Shown here piece after piece: positions 23,992 to 32,570 of a DNA stretch of 64,000 nt. The position numbers were made by a program, and so were the translations under genes. The notes beneath the pieces were generated by a model. It saw only the letters and a program-made list of their open reading frames with translations. It searched no databases and had not been told where the DNA came from. Each line of letters starts with the position of its first letter. Position 1 is the first letter of the stretch. The DNA comes from CAXSBR01 sp964236495. GTDB taxonomy: Bacteria; Actinomycetota; Actinomycetes; Mycobacteriales; Jatrophihabitantaceae. The stretch covers positions 248,001-312,000 of the forward strand of contig CAXSBR010000001.1 in assembly GCA_964236495.1 (NCBI GenBank), written 5' to 3'.

Positions 23992-25184
23992 AAGCGATGG
24001 TGATGCGCGAGTTCGGCGGGCCGGACGTGCTGGAGGTTCGCGACGTCGCCGTCCGCTCACCTGGCCCGGGCGAAGCGCTGATCCAGGTGTCCGCGGTCAG
24101 CGTCGGACGGCTGCTGGACATCGCTGCGCGCGCGGGCAAGCTGCCCTTCGCCCGTATCGAGGTGCCCCATGTGCTGGGGGCCGAGCATGTGGGCGTCGTG
24201 GCGGAGCTTGGGCCCGCGCAGCCTGCCACCGATACGGATACCGATACCGGCACCGATACCGGCCTGGATCCGATTGCCGTCGGTGACCGGGTGGCGGTGT
24301 TTCCCGTGGTGTCCGACGGAACCTGCCCGATGTGCCTGGCCGGGCACGAAGAGGCGTGTCCGAACCTGGAGATCATCGGCATCCACCGGCAGGGCGCCTA
24401 TGCGGCCTACACGACGGTGCCCGTGCGTCAGCTCCACCGGGTACCGGCAGATATCTCCGATGTGCAGGCGTGTGCCCTGACCCTGGCCGGGCCGGTGTCG
24501 CGTCGTCAGCTGGACGCCGCCGATGTGCAGCCCGGCGCCTGGGTGCTCGTGCAGGCGGCGGGCTCGGCGCTGGGCGCTTGTGCGGCGATGCTGGCCGCTT
24601 TCGGTGGTGCGCGGGTGGTCGGTACGACACGGCACGAGGACAAACTGCCTGCGTTGCGCCGGCTGGACGTCGGCGGGCGACCAGCGCTGGAGGCGGCGCT
24701 GAACTGGCAGTCGCCCACGTTCGTCGACGATGTTCTCGCCATGACCGGTGGGCGTGGCGTCGATGTCGTCATCGACAACATCGGGGACCCGGCGATGTTC
24801 CTCACGTCCACCGCCGTGCTCGCCTCCGGCGGCGTTTTGGTCAGCAGCGGCGCCTTCGCCGGGGGCAGCGTGACCGTCGACCTGCAGCGGCTCTACCTGC
24901 GTAACCAGCGAATTCTGGGTGTGCGTACCGGCAACAGGGACAGCGTGCGCCGGTTCTGGGCGGACGTTGCCCGCGGTTTTCGCACCGTCGTCGACACGAC
25001 CTATCCGGTGACGCAGGCGGCGCAGGCCCACCGCTACGTCGAACAGCAGAGCAGGATCGGGCGGGTCGTACTGACCGCCGACTGGACCGCCGCACCTGGT
25101 CCCACGGTCCCCGATGGCGTGGATGCCGCCGTCTCAGCGCACGTCGGCGCGCCGGAACCGCTCGGCGCGAAGGGATCACGATGA
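23988..25184 (+). CDS. Zinc-type alcohol dehydrogenase / quinone oxidoreductase (MDR)
   Basis: The 398-residue medium-chain reductase has a GroES-like N-terminal domain (GAEHVGVVAELG) and a Rossmann domain (VQAAGSALGACAAMLAAFGGARVVGTTR). The structural-zinc lobe shows CPMCLAGHEEAC, three of the usual four cysteines. The catalytic-zinc cysteine position (SVGRLLD) is not Cys. It therefore looks closer to quinone oxidoreductases than to true alcohol dehydrogenases. Residues 82-95 are an Asp-Thr repeat coded by hexanucleotide repeats, an insertion just before the zinc lobe. It overlaps both neighbours by 4 nt, suggesting tight coupling with the aldehyde dehydrogenase. Confidence 0.82.
   Translation: MKAMVMREFGGPDVLEVRDVAVRSPGPGEALIQVSAVSVGRLLDIAARAGKLPFARIEVPHVLGAEHVGVVAELGPAQPATDTDTDTGTDTGLDPIAVGDRVAVFPVVSDGTCPMCLAGHEEACPNLEIIGIHRQGAYAAYTTVPVRQLHRVPADISDVQACALTLAGPVSRRQLDAADVQPGAWVLVQAAGSALGACAAMLAAFGGARVVGTTRHEDKLPALRRLDVGGRPALEAALNWQSPTFVDDVLAMTGGRGVDVVIDNIGDPAMFLTSTAVLASGGVLVSSGAFAGGSVTVDLQRLYLRNQRILGVRTGNRDSVRRFWADVARGFRTVVDTTYPVTQAAQAHRYVEQQSRIGRVVLTADWTAAPGPTVPDGVDAAVSAHVGAPEPLGAKGSR
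24231..24272. repeat. Imperfect hexanucleotide repeat (GATACC) inside the ADH gene
   Basis: Seven consecutive 6-bp units read GATACG, GATACC, GATACC, GGCACC, GATACC, GGCCTG and GATCCG, giving the Asp-Thr/Gly-Thr stretch at residues 82-95. The period is a multiple of three, so slippage would keep the reading frame. Confidence 0.8.
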
Positions 25185-26692
25185 CCACTCTCGAACAACC
25201 CGCGACCACGCCCACAGCCATGCCGGCAACTACGCCGGGCACTGTACGCACCGACCGCGACTGGGGCCTGTTCATCGGCGGTCGCAGCGTGCCGGCGCTT
25301 TCCGGCCGCCGGTACGACGACGTGAGCCCGTCGACCGAGCAGGTGATCGCCACCGTCCCCGACGGCGGTGCAGAGGACGTGCAGGCTGCCGTCGAGGCCG
25401 CTCAGAAGGGCTTCGCGACGTGGCGCACGGTGCCGCCCAAGCAGCGCGGCGCGGTGATGCGAGCCATGGCTGCAGTGCTGCGCGACAACGTCGACGAACT
25501 GGCTGCCCTGGACGCCGCCGACGCCGGCAATCCGGTTACCGCCATGCACAACGACGTGGAGTGGTCGGCCACGGTGATGGAGCTTTTCGCCGACTGGGCC
25601 GGCGACCTGGGCGGCGCCACCATGCCCGCATCGACGAACCTGCACTACACGACCCGCCAGCCCTTCGGCGTCGTCGCCCGGATTGTGCCGTTCAACCATC
25701 CGCTGTTCTTCGCCGCGTCGAAGCTGGCCGCGCCGATCGTGGCCGGCAACGCCGTGATCATCAAACCCTCGGAGCTCACACCCCTGTCCGCGCTCCGAAT
25801 GGCGGAGTTGTTCGCCGACCTGCTGCCGCCGGGCGTGCTCTCGGTCGTGGTCGGTGACAACCTTGAGGTCGGACGCGCTATCGTCGCGCACCCTGCGATC
25901 CGGCGGATCGGCTTCATCGGCTCCGAACGCACCGGGCGGGCCATCCAGCGCGACGCCGCCGACGCCGGGATCAAGGACATCACTCTGGAACTCGGCGGCA
26001 AGAACGCCCTGATCGTCTGCGCGGACGCCGATCTGGACCGAGCAGCGGCCGGCGCGGTGTCGGGCATGAATTTTGCGGTGTCGGCCGGCCAGTCCTGCGG
26101 ATCGACGTCGCGGCTGTTGCTGCACGAGTCGGTTGCGGCGGAGATGATCGAGCGCATCGTCGCGCTGACCCGGGCGATCACGGTGGGCGACCCGCTGGAT
26201 CCGACGACGGAGATGGGCGCACTGTCCTCGCCGGCCCAGTACGCCAAGACGTTGTCGGCAATCGAGGCGGGCCGGTCGTCGGCGCGGTTGGTCACCGGCG
26301 GCGCCCGCCCGGCCGGTCTGGCGCACGAGCGCGGCTTCTTCGTCGAGCCGACCATCTTCGCCGATGTCGACCCACGGTCGGTGCTCGGCCGGGAGGAGAT
26401 CTTCGGTCCGGTGCTCTCGGTGATGACGTTTAAGACCGAGCAGGAGGCGGTGGCGATCGCCAACAGTCTGGACTACGGGCTGACCGCCAGCATCTGGACC
26501 GACGATCTGCGCCGAGCGCACCGGCTGGCTCGCGACGTCGAGGCCGGTTACGTCTGGGTGAACGGCTCCTCGCGGCATTTCTGGGGCATGCCGTTCGGCG
26601 GCGTGAAGTCCTCGGGTATCGGGCGCGAGGAGTCGATCGAGGAGTTGCTGAGCTACACCCAGCTCAAATCGGTCAACGTCTTCCTCGACTGA
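25181..26692 (+). CDS. NAD(P)-dependent aldehyde dehydrogenase
   Basis: The 503-residue ALDH superfamily enzyme is complete, with N172 (PFNHPL), the general base E270 (LELGGKN) and the nucleophile C306 (GQSCGSTSRL). The C-terminal MPFGGVKSSGIGRE signature is intact. The first about 23 residues are a Thr/Pro-rich tail. It overlaps the ADH stop as ATGA. With the ADH and the ThDP decarboxylase it could form a 2-oxoacid to aldehyde to acid (or alcohol) branch. The substrate is unknown. Confidence 0.9.
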   Translation: MTTLEQPATTPTAMPATTPGTVRTDRDWGLFIGGRSVPALSGRRYDDVSPSTEQVIATVPDGGAEDVQAAVEAAQKGFATWRTVPPKQRGAVMRAMAAVLRDNVDELAALDAADAGNPVTAMHNDVEWSATVMELFADWAGDLGGATMPASTNLHYTTRQPFGVVARIVPFNHPLFFAASKLAAPIVAGNAVIIKPSELTPLSALRMAELFADLLPPGVLSVVVGDNLEVGRAIVAHPAIRRIGFIGSERTGRAIQRDAADAGIKDITLELGGKNALIVCADADLDRAAAGAVSGMNFAVSAGQSCGSTSRLLLHESVAAEMIERIVALTRAITVGDPLDPTTEMGALSSPAQYAKTLSAIEAGRSSARLVTGGARPAGLAHERGFFVEPTIFADVDPRSVLGREEIFGPVLSVMTFKTEQEAVAIANSLDYGLTASIWTDDLRRAHRLARDVEAGYVWVNGSSRHFWGMPFGGVKSSGIGREESIEELLSYTQLKSVNVFLD

Positions 26693-26767
26693 GGAACCTG
26701 CCCCGATCTCGCGCCGCCCGTCTTTCGAGCGCCATCCGCTCACAGCTAGCGAAGGGAACACCTGCTC

Positions 26768-28426
26768 ATGCAAGGCGCAGACATCCTGATCGAGGCGTTG
26801 CGACGCGAGGAAATCACCCACGTCTTCGGCCTGCCCGGCACCACGGTGATGAGCATCATCGACGCGCTGGCTCGCCAGGACGAGCTGCGCTACCTGTCCG
26901 TGCGCCACGAGCAAGTCGCCGGTTTCATGGCCGACGGGTTCGCCCGCGGCGCCGGACGGCCGGCGGTGGCGCTGGCGTCGCGAGGACCGGGTGCGGCCAA
27001 CCTGACCATCGCCGTGCACAATGCCCACGCCGAGTCGATTCCGCTGATCGCCATCGTCGGCCAGGTTTCCGACGACATCGCCTACCGTGACGCGTTCGAG
27101 GAGACCGACCTGGTCGCGTTCTTCACACCCATCACCAAGTGGGCGGTGGAGGTGCGCGACGTCGAGCGGATTCCCGAACTGGTGCAGCGGGCGGTGCGCA
27201 CCGCCGTCTCGGGGCGGCCCGGACCGGTGCTGATCTCGATACCGCTCAACGTGCAGACCGCCGACGGATCCCCGCACTTTCAGCCCCGGTTCCGCGCCCG
27301 ACCGCCGGCTCCCGACGCCGCCGGCCTGCACGACGCCGTCGAGATGCTGGCCGGTGCGCACCGGCCGGTGATCATCGCCGGCGGCGGTGTACTGCACGGC
27401 GCCTACGACGCCGGTCTGGACCTGCTCGCCAGAACGCTGGGCGCACCGGTGGTCACCACCTGGATGCGCAAGAACGCCGTGGCCAACGCGGCGCCCTACT
27501 TCCTGGGTTCGATGGGCTATGGCGCCTCGAAGGTCACCGAGCAGGTGGTGGCACAGGCCGACGTCGTGCTGGCGCTGGGCTGCCGATTCTCCGAGTTCAG
27601 CACCAAACGGTATTCCTTGATCAACCCGGACAGCCGGCTGATCCACGTCGACATCGATGCCGCCGAACTGGGCCACATCTACGTTCCCGAACTCGGTCTG
27701 CAGGCCGATACCGCTGCGGTGACGAGTGCGTTGGCCGCCGCATTCGTAGAGCGTGAACCTTCGGCGGCGGCGCCGGCGCGCCAGGATCGACTGTCGACCC
27801 TGCGAGCGCAGTACCTGGACTCGATCCGGGCACCGGAGGTGCTGTCGACGACCGCGCTCGTCCAGTCCGGCGAGGTCGTGCCGGTGCTGCAGCGTTTGAT
27901 GCAACGCCCCGACATCACCCTGGTGCAGGACGTCCACACGTTCGGGCCATGGATCCAGCGCTTCGTCGACTTCGACCGCGCGGGCAGTTACTTCGCCGCT
28001 GCTGGGGGTTCTATGGGCTGGGGCATGCCGGCCGCGCTGGGTCTGGCGCTGGCCCGGCCCGACTCCCGAGTCGTGGCGATCAGCGGCGACGGCAGCTTCT
28101 TCATGATCGCTCAGGATCTGGAGACGGCGGTGCGGGAGAACATCCCGGTGGTCAACATCGTCATCAACAACTTCGCCTTCGGCAACACGCGGGACCGGCA
28201 ACGGTTCGCCCACGACGGGCGCTACCTGGGCGTGTTCTACGGCAACCCGGACTTCGCTGCCTACGCCGAACTGCTGGGCGCCTACGGCGAGCGGGTCGAG
28301 AAGGCCAGCGAGCTGGAGGCGGCCGTGGACCGCGCGCTGGCGTCGGGCCGCCCGGCCGTCATCGACGTCATCCAGGACGAACTGGAGGGATTGCCCGGCG
28401 ACCTCCAGCCCCCCGGCACGCAGTAA
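26768..28426 (+). CDS. Thiamine-diphosphate-dependent enzyme (acetolactate synthase / 2-oxoacid decarboxylase type)
   Basis: The 552-residue protein has three domains: PYR domain with the activating Glu E48 (VRHEQVAGFMADGFAR), a central domain (HRPVIIAGGGVLHGAYDAG) and a PP domain with GDGSFFM near 439 and the NN of INNFAFGNTR. These are the ThDP/Mg2+ motifs. The overall family includes acetolactate synthase, benzoylformate decarboxylase and related carboligases; I cannot separate them. A preceding AAGGGA gives a strong start. In this operon a decarboxylase of an aromatic or aliphatic 2-oxoacid feeding the adjacent ALDH is the simplest reading. Confidence 0.86.
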   Translation: MQGADILIEALRREEITHVFGLPGTTVMSIIDALARQDELRYLSVRHEQVAGFMADGFARGAGRPAVALASRGPGAANLTIAVHNAHAESIPLIAIVGQVSDDIAYRDAFEETDLVAFFTPITKWAVEVRDVERIPELVQRAVRTAVSGRPGPVLISIPLNVQTADGSPHFQPRFRARPPAPDAAGLHDAVEMLAGAHRPVIIAGGGVLHGAYDAGLDLLARTLGAPVVTTWMRKNAVANAAPYFLGSMGYGASKVTEQVVAQADVVLALGCRFSEFSTKRYSLINPDSRLIHVDIDAAELGHIYVPELGLQADTAAVTSALAAAFVEREPSAAAPARQDRLSTLRAQYLDSIRAPEVLSTTALVQSGEVVPVLQRLMQRPDITLVQDVHTFGPWIQRFVDFDRAGSYFAAAGGSMGWGMPAALGLALARPDSRVVAISGDGSFFMIAQDLETAVRENIPVVNIVINNFAFGNTRDRQRFAHDGRYLGVFYGNPDFAAYAELLGAYGERVEKASELEAAVDRALASGRPAVIDVIQDELEGLPGDLQPPGTQ

Positions 28427-28470
28427 TTCCGACAGCTGCCCATCTCTTCAGCGACCATCAGGAGCACATC

Positions 28471-28875
28471 GTGCGTTACGTCATCGGCATCGACGAGCTC
28501 GCTGAGTTGCGCCCCAACGCCCACGAACTGGCCCGCTTCGCGCACGGCCACCTCTTCGGCTGGGACAACTCGACACTCATCCTCACCGAATCGTTGCCCG
28601 GCGGCGGCCCGGTGCCACACATCCACCCGGTCGAGGAAGTCCACGTGCTGGGCGCCGGACAAGCCCGCTACCGCGTGGGTGACGACACCTTCGATGTCGA
28701 GGGCCCCACCATCGTCCGGCTGCCGGCCGACGTTCCGCACGGCTTCGTCAACACCGGTACCGGCCTGCTGGTGATGACGTGTTTCCTGCCCACACCCAAG
28801 CTCGAGACGGCCTTCCGGCCCGACCTGGCTGAGACTGCCGACACTGCGCAGGCGTCCGAGCCCGCCGAGCGTTAG
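28471..28875 (+). CDS. Small cupin-domain protein
   Basis: The 134-residue protein has one cupin barrel: motif 1 PHIHPVEEVHVL with His, His and Glu, and motif 2 LPADVPHGFVNTG with His. A full metal-binding set is thus present. The GTG at 28471 has AGGAG 6 nt upstream; a longer in-frame reading would overlap the ThDP enzyme gene. Single cupins like this are often isomerases, small dioxygenases or ligand-binding proteins. It is in line with the LigB/LigA homologue genes immediately downstream. Confidence 0.8.
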   Translation: MRYVIGIDELAELRPNAHELARFAHGHLFGWDNSTLILTESLPGGGPVPHIHPVEEVHVLGAGQARYRVGDDTFDVEGPTIVRLPADVPHGFVNTGTGLLVMTCFLPTPKLETAFRPDLAETADTAQASEPAER

Positions 28876-28942
28876 GACGCAGCACCATCGGCAGTTCGGA
28901 CGAGCTGCTCCAACCGTGAGATCGACGACTGCGCGCGTATCG

Positions 28943-28950
28943 AAGGAGGG
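28943..28950 (+). promoter_or_regulatory. Strong ribosome-binding site fixing a TTG start
   Basis: AAGGAGGG lies 6 nt before the TTG at 28957 and is the best Shine-Dalgarno match in the island. It supports the unusual TTG start of the LigB-like gene. Confidence 0.75.
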
Positions 28951-28956
28951 CTCGAG

Positions 28957-29784
28957 TTGGCCACTGTCGTCGCCGGAGTCGGCGTGCCCCACACGCCGGT
29001 GTTCCCGTCGACCGTCGCTCTGGACGATCGGGGCCTCCCCGCTGCGTATTTCGCACGGGTACGTGCGCAGCTGGACGAGGCACGACCCGACGTGCTGGTC
29101 ATGTTCGATTCCGACCACCTCAACACGTTCTTCCTGGACAACCTGCCCGTGTTCAGCGTCGGCGTTGCGGCCCGCACGAGTGGGCCCAACGACGGCACGC
29201 CGGGCTTGGCGCCGGTCGAGCTGGCCGTACCGGAGCCGATGGCCGCGCACGTACGCAATGCCTGCCTCGACGCCGACTTCGACGTCGCGCTGAGCCAGGA
29301 GTTCACCGTCGATCACTCGATCCTGGTGCCACTGCACTACCTGCGCCCGGCGGCCGATCTGCCGCTGCTGCCGGTGTTCATCAACGGCCTGGTGGCGCCA
29401 CTGCCTGCAGCCCAGCGGTGTCGGCTGCTCGGCGCTGCGGTGCGCGACGCCATCGACGCCTGGCCCGACGACCTGCGGGTGGCCGTCGTGGCCAGCGGCA
29501 GCTTCTCCCTCGATGTAGGTGGCTTCGGTATGAACCCCGGTTCGATCTTCGGCGTTCCCGACGCCCGCTGGGCTGAGCAGGTTGCGGCCTGGCTCGAGGC
29601 CGGAGACGTCGATGCCGTCGTGGAAGCGTCGACGCCGGCCCAGCTGGCTCGGGCCGGCAACGTGGGCGGCGAGCTGCTGAACTGGCTGGCACTGCTCGGC
29701 GCGATCGGTGGCGCCCGGCCCGATTCGCTGGATCTACAACCCGAGTTCGGTCACGGGTACGCCTTCTGGCGGACCGCGCCGTGA
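28957..29784 (+). CDS. LigB-type class III extradiol dioxygenase catalytic-subunit homologue
   Basis: The 275-residue protein has the LigB fold. Fe(II) ligands are conserved: H12 (GVPHTP), H54 (DSDHLNTF) and E239 (NVGGELLNW). The DHSILVPL segment (H120) near the active site is also present. The catalytic acid/base histidine of protocatechuate 4,5-dioxygenase (SGxLSH motif) is not present; the corresponding SGSFSLDVGG has Leu185. Ring opening may therefore use a different residue, or the reaction differs. It starts at TTG after AAGGAGGG and is followed 7 nt later by the LigA-like gene. Confidence 0.85.
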   Translation: MATVVAGVGVPHTPVFPSTVALDDRGLPAAYFARVRAQLDEARPDVLVMFDSDHLNTFFLDNLPVFSVGVAARTSGPNDGTPGLAPVELAVPEPMAAHVRNACLDADFDVALSQEFTVDHSILVPLHYLRPAADLPLLPVFINGLVAPLPAAQRCRLLGAAVRDAIDAWPDDLRVAVVASGSFSLDVGGFGMNPGSIFGVPDARWAEQVAAWLEAGDVDAVVEASTPAQLARAGNVGGELLNWLALLGAIGGARPDSLDLQPEFGHGYAFWRTAP

Positions 29785-29791
29785 GGTGCCC

Positions 29792-30076
29792 GTGAGCACC
29801 TACCAGGTCGCCAAGCTGTGCCGACGGGCGCTGCGGGAACCGGCGTTGCGGGAACGGCTGACCATCGCACCTATGCAGACGGTGGACGAGGAGTTCGACC
29901 TGTCCGCGGCCGAACGCGCCGCCCTGCTGGCCGGTGAAGTGGGCGCGCTGGCCGACCTGGGCTGCAACACGTTCTTGCTGTCCTATCTGCCTCGCTGGGG
30001 CCTGTTCGGCCTCGACGTCACCCGCTACGGCGAGCGCATGCGCGGCGCGGGCGGCATTGCGGAGCCGACGTCATGA
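29792..30076 (+). CDS. LigA-type small subunit of class III extradiol dioxygenase
   Basis: The 94-residue all-alpha protein has the LigA signature: an N-terminal helix (YQVAKLCRRALREPALRERL), then EEFDLSAAERAALLAGEVGALADLG, then a C-terminal L-x-x-x-x-G-x-x-N segment (LGCNTFLLSYL). LigA subunits cover the active site of LigB and shape substrate access. The GTG at 29792 is chosen because upstream codons run into the LigB-like gene. It overlaps the carboxymuconolactone-decarboxylase-like gene by 4 nt. Confidence 0.85.
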   Translation: MSTYQVAKLCRRALREPALRERLTIAPMQTVDEEFDLSAAERAALLAGEVGALADLGCNTFLLSYLPRWGLFGLDVTRYGERMRGAGGIAEPTS

Positions 30077-30747
30077 CCGACGCTGCCGACACCACCGCAT
30101 TCGACGTTGCTCGCGCGCCGGTACCGATGCCCAAGGTTGCGGGCCTGCCGGCGCTGCCGGTGCTGCCTACAGCTAGTGAGTTGTCCGCCGAGCTTGCAGA
30201 CCTGTTGCAACCTCGGATCGCGCGGCTTGGCTACCTCGGTGGCTTCTTCGCCGTCGCGGCACGCCAGCCCGAGGCGCTAGCCGGATTCATCCGCTTCACC
30301 GAAGCGCTGAAGGCGGTAATCCCCGACGACCTCGGTGAGGTGGTCGCGCTGCGGGTGGCCACGCGACTGGGCAACGCCTACGAGCAGGCCCAGCACGAGG
30401 CCCTGGCCCGCACGCATGGCAAGAGCGAGGCATGGCTGGCCGCGGTGACCGAGTTTCGGGCCGGCGCCGGCGCTCCATCCGACGAGCTGAGCGCCGACGA
30501 GCGGTTGGTGCGCAACCTGAGCGACGCCGTGCTGGCCGACGCCGGTCATGGCGTGAGGGAGGTCGTCACCGCCGCTGCCGAGCGCTTCGGCGCCGACACC
30601 ACCGTCGCGCTCATTCTGTTGATCAGCCGCTTCGTCGCCCATGCCCACGCCGCCAACGCTTTCGAACTGATCGATCCCCTCGGCGCTTCGAGCGCCGCTG
30701 TATCGACGCCAACCGCTTCCGCACCACCGACGAAGGAGATTGCATGA
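30073..30747 (+). CDS. Carboxymuconolactone decarboxylase / AhpD-like protein
   Basis: The 224-residue all-helical protein of the CMD/AhpD superfamily has a core helix ALRVATRLGNAYEQAQHEALARTHG (about 94-118) aligning with the E-x-x-x-H motif of gamma-carboxymuconolactone decarboxylases. The CxxC of peroxidase-type AhpD is absent. This favours a decarboxylase or lactone-processing role over a redox role. Its place after the LigB and LigA homologue genes fits decarboxylation of a ring-fission product. A Thr/Pro/Ala-rich tail follows the domain. It overlaps the neighbours on both sides by 4 nt. Confidence 0.8.
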   Translation: MTDAADTTAFDVARAPVPMPKVAGLPALPVLPTASELSAELADLLQPRIARLGYLGGFFAVAARQPEALAGFIRFTEALKAVIPDDLGEVVALRVATRLGNAYEQAQHEALARTHGKSEAWLAAVTEFRAGAGAPSDELSADERLVRNLSDAVLADAGHGVREVVTAAAERFGADTTVALILLISRFVAHAHAANAFELIDPLGASSAAVSTPTASAPPTKEIA

Positions 30748-31658
30748 CCAGCACGCTGCCCGACAGCGACCTGCGCGGTTCCTACACCCCGCTGGTCACC
30801 CCGTTCGTCGACGGCGCCGTCGACTACGACCGGTACGCCGTTCTGGTGGAGCGCCAGATCAGCGGCGGCTCGGCGGGGATTGTGGTGGCCGGAACCAGCG
30901 GTGAGCCCAGCCTGCTCACCGTGGGCGAGCGCAACCGGCTCGTGCAGACAGCCGTGGACGCGTCCGCCGGCCAGATACCGGTGGTGGCGGCCACCGGATC
31001 ACAATCCCTGGCCGAGACGCTGGAGTTGACGCAGTCCGCCGAGCGGGCGGGCGCCGCGGCACTGCTCGTCGTCACGCCCTACTACAGCCGGCCACCGCAG
31101 CGCGGCCTCGTCGACTACTTCGCCGCAGTCGCGGCCAGCACCGAGCTGCCGCTGATGATCTACCACATTCCGGGACGAGCCGCGGTGGACATGCAGATCG
31201 ACACGGTGGTCGCGATCGCCGACCGCGCGCCCAACCTGGTCGGCATGAAACACGCGGCCGTCGACTTCGGCTACGCCGGGCAGTTGATGCGCCGGATGGG
31301 TGCGGACTTCCGGCTGTTCGTCGGGCTGGAGGAGCTGTCGCTGCCGATGCTGGCGATCGGTGCGGCAGGGGTGATGAACGCCGTGGGCAATCTGGCTCCC
31401 GAACGGGTGGTCGCCCTGTGCGATGCCGTTGCTGCGGGTGATCTGGTGCAGGCCCGTCTGGTCAACGACGGGCTGGCCGCGCTCAACGACGCGGTGTTCT
31501 TCGATACAAACCCCATTCCGATCAAATACATGATGAAGAGGATGGGCCTGCTGACCGACAACGAGCACCGCCTGCCCATGAGTCGGGCGACCCCTGAGCT
31601 GGAGCGGCGTCTCGACGCGCTGCTCGTCGAGCTGGGGCTTGTCTCGGCCGACGGTTAG
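30744..31658 (+). CDS. DapA (DHDPS)/NAL-superfamily aldolase or hydratase-aldolase
   Basis: The 304-residue TIM-barrel protein has the Schiff-base lysine K169 (VGMKHA), the proton-relay Y140 (MIYHIPG) and GTSGE (50-54), where lysine-biosynthetic DapA has GTTGE. Members form or cleave pyruvate adducts; catabolic relatives include trans-o-hydroxybenzylidenepyruvate hydratase-aldolase. In this operon cleavage of a pyruvate-bearing ring-fission product to an aldehyde, then oxidised by the ALDH, is a coherent but unproven role. Lysine biosynthesis is unlikely given the context. Confidence 0.85.
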   Translation: MTSTLPDSDLRGSYTPLVTPFVDGAVDYDRYAVLVERQISGGSAGIVVAGTSGEPSLLTVGERNRLVQTAVDASAGQIPVVAATGSQSLAETLELTQSAERAGAAALLVVTPYYSRPPQRGLVDYFAAVAASTELPLMIYHIPGRAAVDMQIDTVVAIADRAPNLVGMKHAAVDFGYAGQLMRRMGADFRLFVGLEELSLPMLAIGAAGVMNAVGNLAPERVVALCDAVAAGDLVQARLVNDGLAALNDAVFFDTNPIPIKYMMKRMGLLTDNEHRLPMSRATPELERRLDALLVELGLVSADG

Positions 31659-31669
31659 GGTCGCAAGCG

Positions 31670-32452
31670 ATGTCCAGCGCCGCAGCCCCGGGAGAGGCGC
31701 CGCAGTACCCCATCGAGTCGGTGGGCAATGCGCTGCGGCTGCTGCTGATGTTCGGTGAGAATCCCCGGCTGCGGCTGTCCGATGCCCGCGACCAGCTGGG
31801 TGTGGCCCACTCCACCGCCCACCGGCTGATGGCAATGCTGGTCTACCACGGCTTCGTCGTGCAGGATCCGCTGTCGCGGGCCTACGTCGCCGGGCCGGCG
31901 CTGATGGACATCGGCCTATCCGTCGTCAGCACGATGGACATCCGCAGCCTGGCCCGCGATCTGCTCGAGGACCTCAGCGCCCAGACCCATGAGACAGTGC
32001 ATCTGGCTCAGCTGGAAGGGCCGCGGGTCCGCTTCCTCGACGGTGTGGAAAGCGATCAGGCGTTGCGGGTGGTCAGCCGTACCGGGCGCACCCTGCCCGC
32101 GTTTGCCACGAGTGTCGGTAAGGCGCTGCTGGCCGAGTTGTCGCTCGAGCAGTTGCACAGCATCTATCCCGCGCCCGAGCTGCCCGATCCGCCGACGGGC
32201 CGCTCGTTGCGTACGCGCACGACACTCGAGCAGGAACTGGAACAGGTGCGAAGCCGGGGCTATGCCGTCAACGCAGCCGAGAGCGAGGACGGCGTGAACT
32301 CGGTGGGAGTGGCGGTGATTCATCCGAGTCGGGGCGCTGTAGCGGCTCTGAGCCTGGCCGCACCGGCGGCACGGATGCCGGCGACGCAGACGCGTGCAGC
32401 TGCCGGTCGACTGCAGAAGGCAGCCGAGGTGCTCAGTAAACGGCTGGTCTGA
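31670..32452 (+). CDS. IclR-family transcriptional regulator
   Basis: The 260-residue protein has an N-terminal winged HTH (RLSDARDQLGVAHSTAHRLMAMLVYHGFV) and the IclR effector domain (ETVHLAQLEGPRVRFLDGVES, then TSVGKALLAELS, then VNAAESEDGVNSVGVAVI). IclR regulators often activate aromatic-degradation operons (PcaR/PobR-type) on binding a pathway acid. It is the last gene of the second operon and presumably controls it. Its own operator could not be picked out. Confidence 0.88.
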   Translation: MSSAAAPGEAPQYPIESVGNALRLLLMFGENPRLRLSDARDQLGVAHSTAHRLMAMLVYHGFVVQDPLSRAYVAGPALMDIGLSVVSTMDIRSLARDLLEDLSAQTHETVHLAQLEGPRVRFLDGVESDQALRVVSRTGRTLPAFATSVGKALLAELSLEQLHSIYPAPELPDPPTGRSLRTRTTLEQELEQVRSRGYAVNAAESEDGVNSVGVAVIHPSRGAVAALSLAAPAARMPATQTRAAAGRLQKAAEVLSKRLV

Positions 32453-32570
32453 CGTACCGAGTGTGCCGACATCAGGTCCGGTTCGGGCTCATCTACGCGC
32501 TGAGACGGATCGGCGGATCGAGCCACCCGCCGAAGAGCGTCGTGTCGATCGCCGTCTCGGTCGGCACCGC

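Noticed and set aside
25034..28213. A 1059-codon open reading on the minus strand
   Set aside because: It is antisense to the aldehyde dehydrogenase and ThDP enzyme genes, is extremely Arg/His/Gly/Asp-rich and has no domain. Long antisense readings are normal in GC-rich genes.
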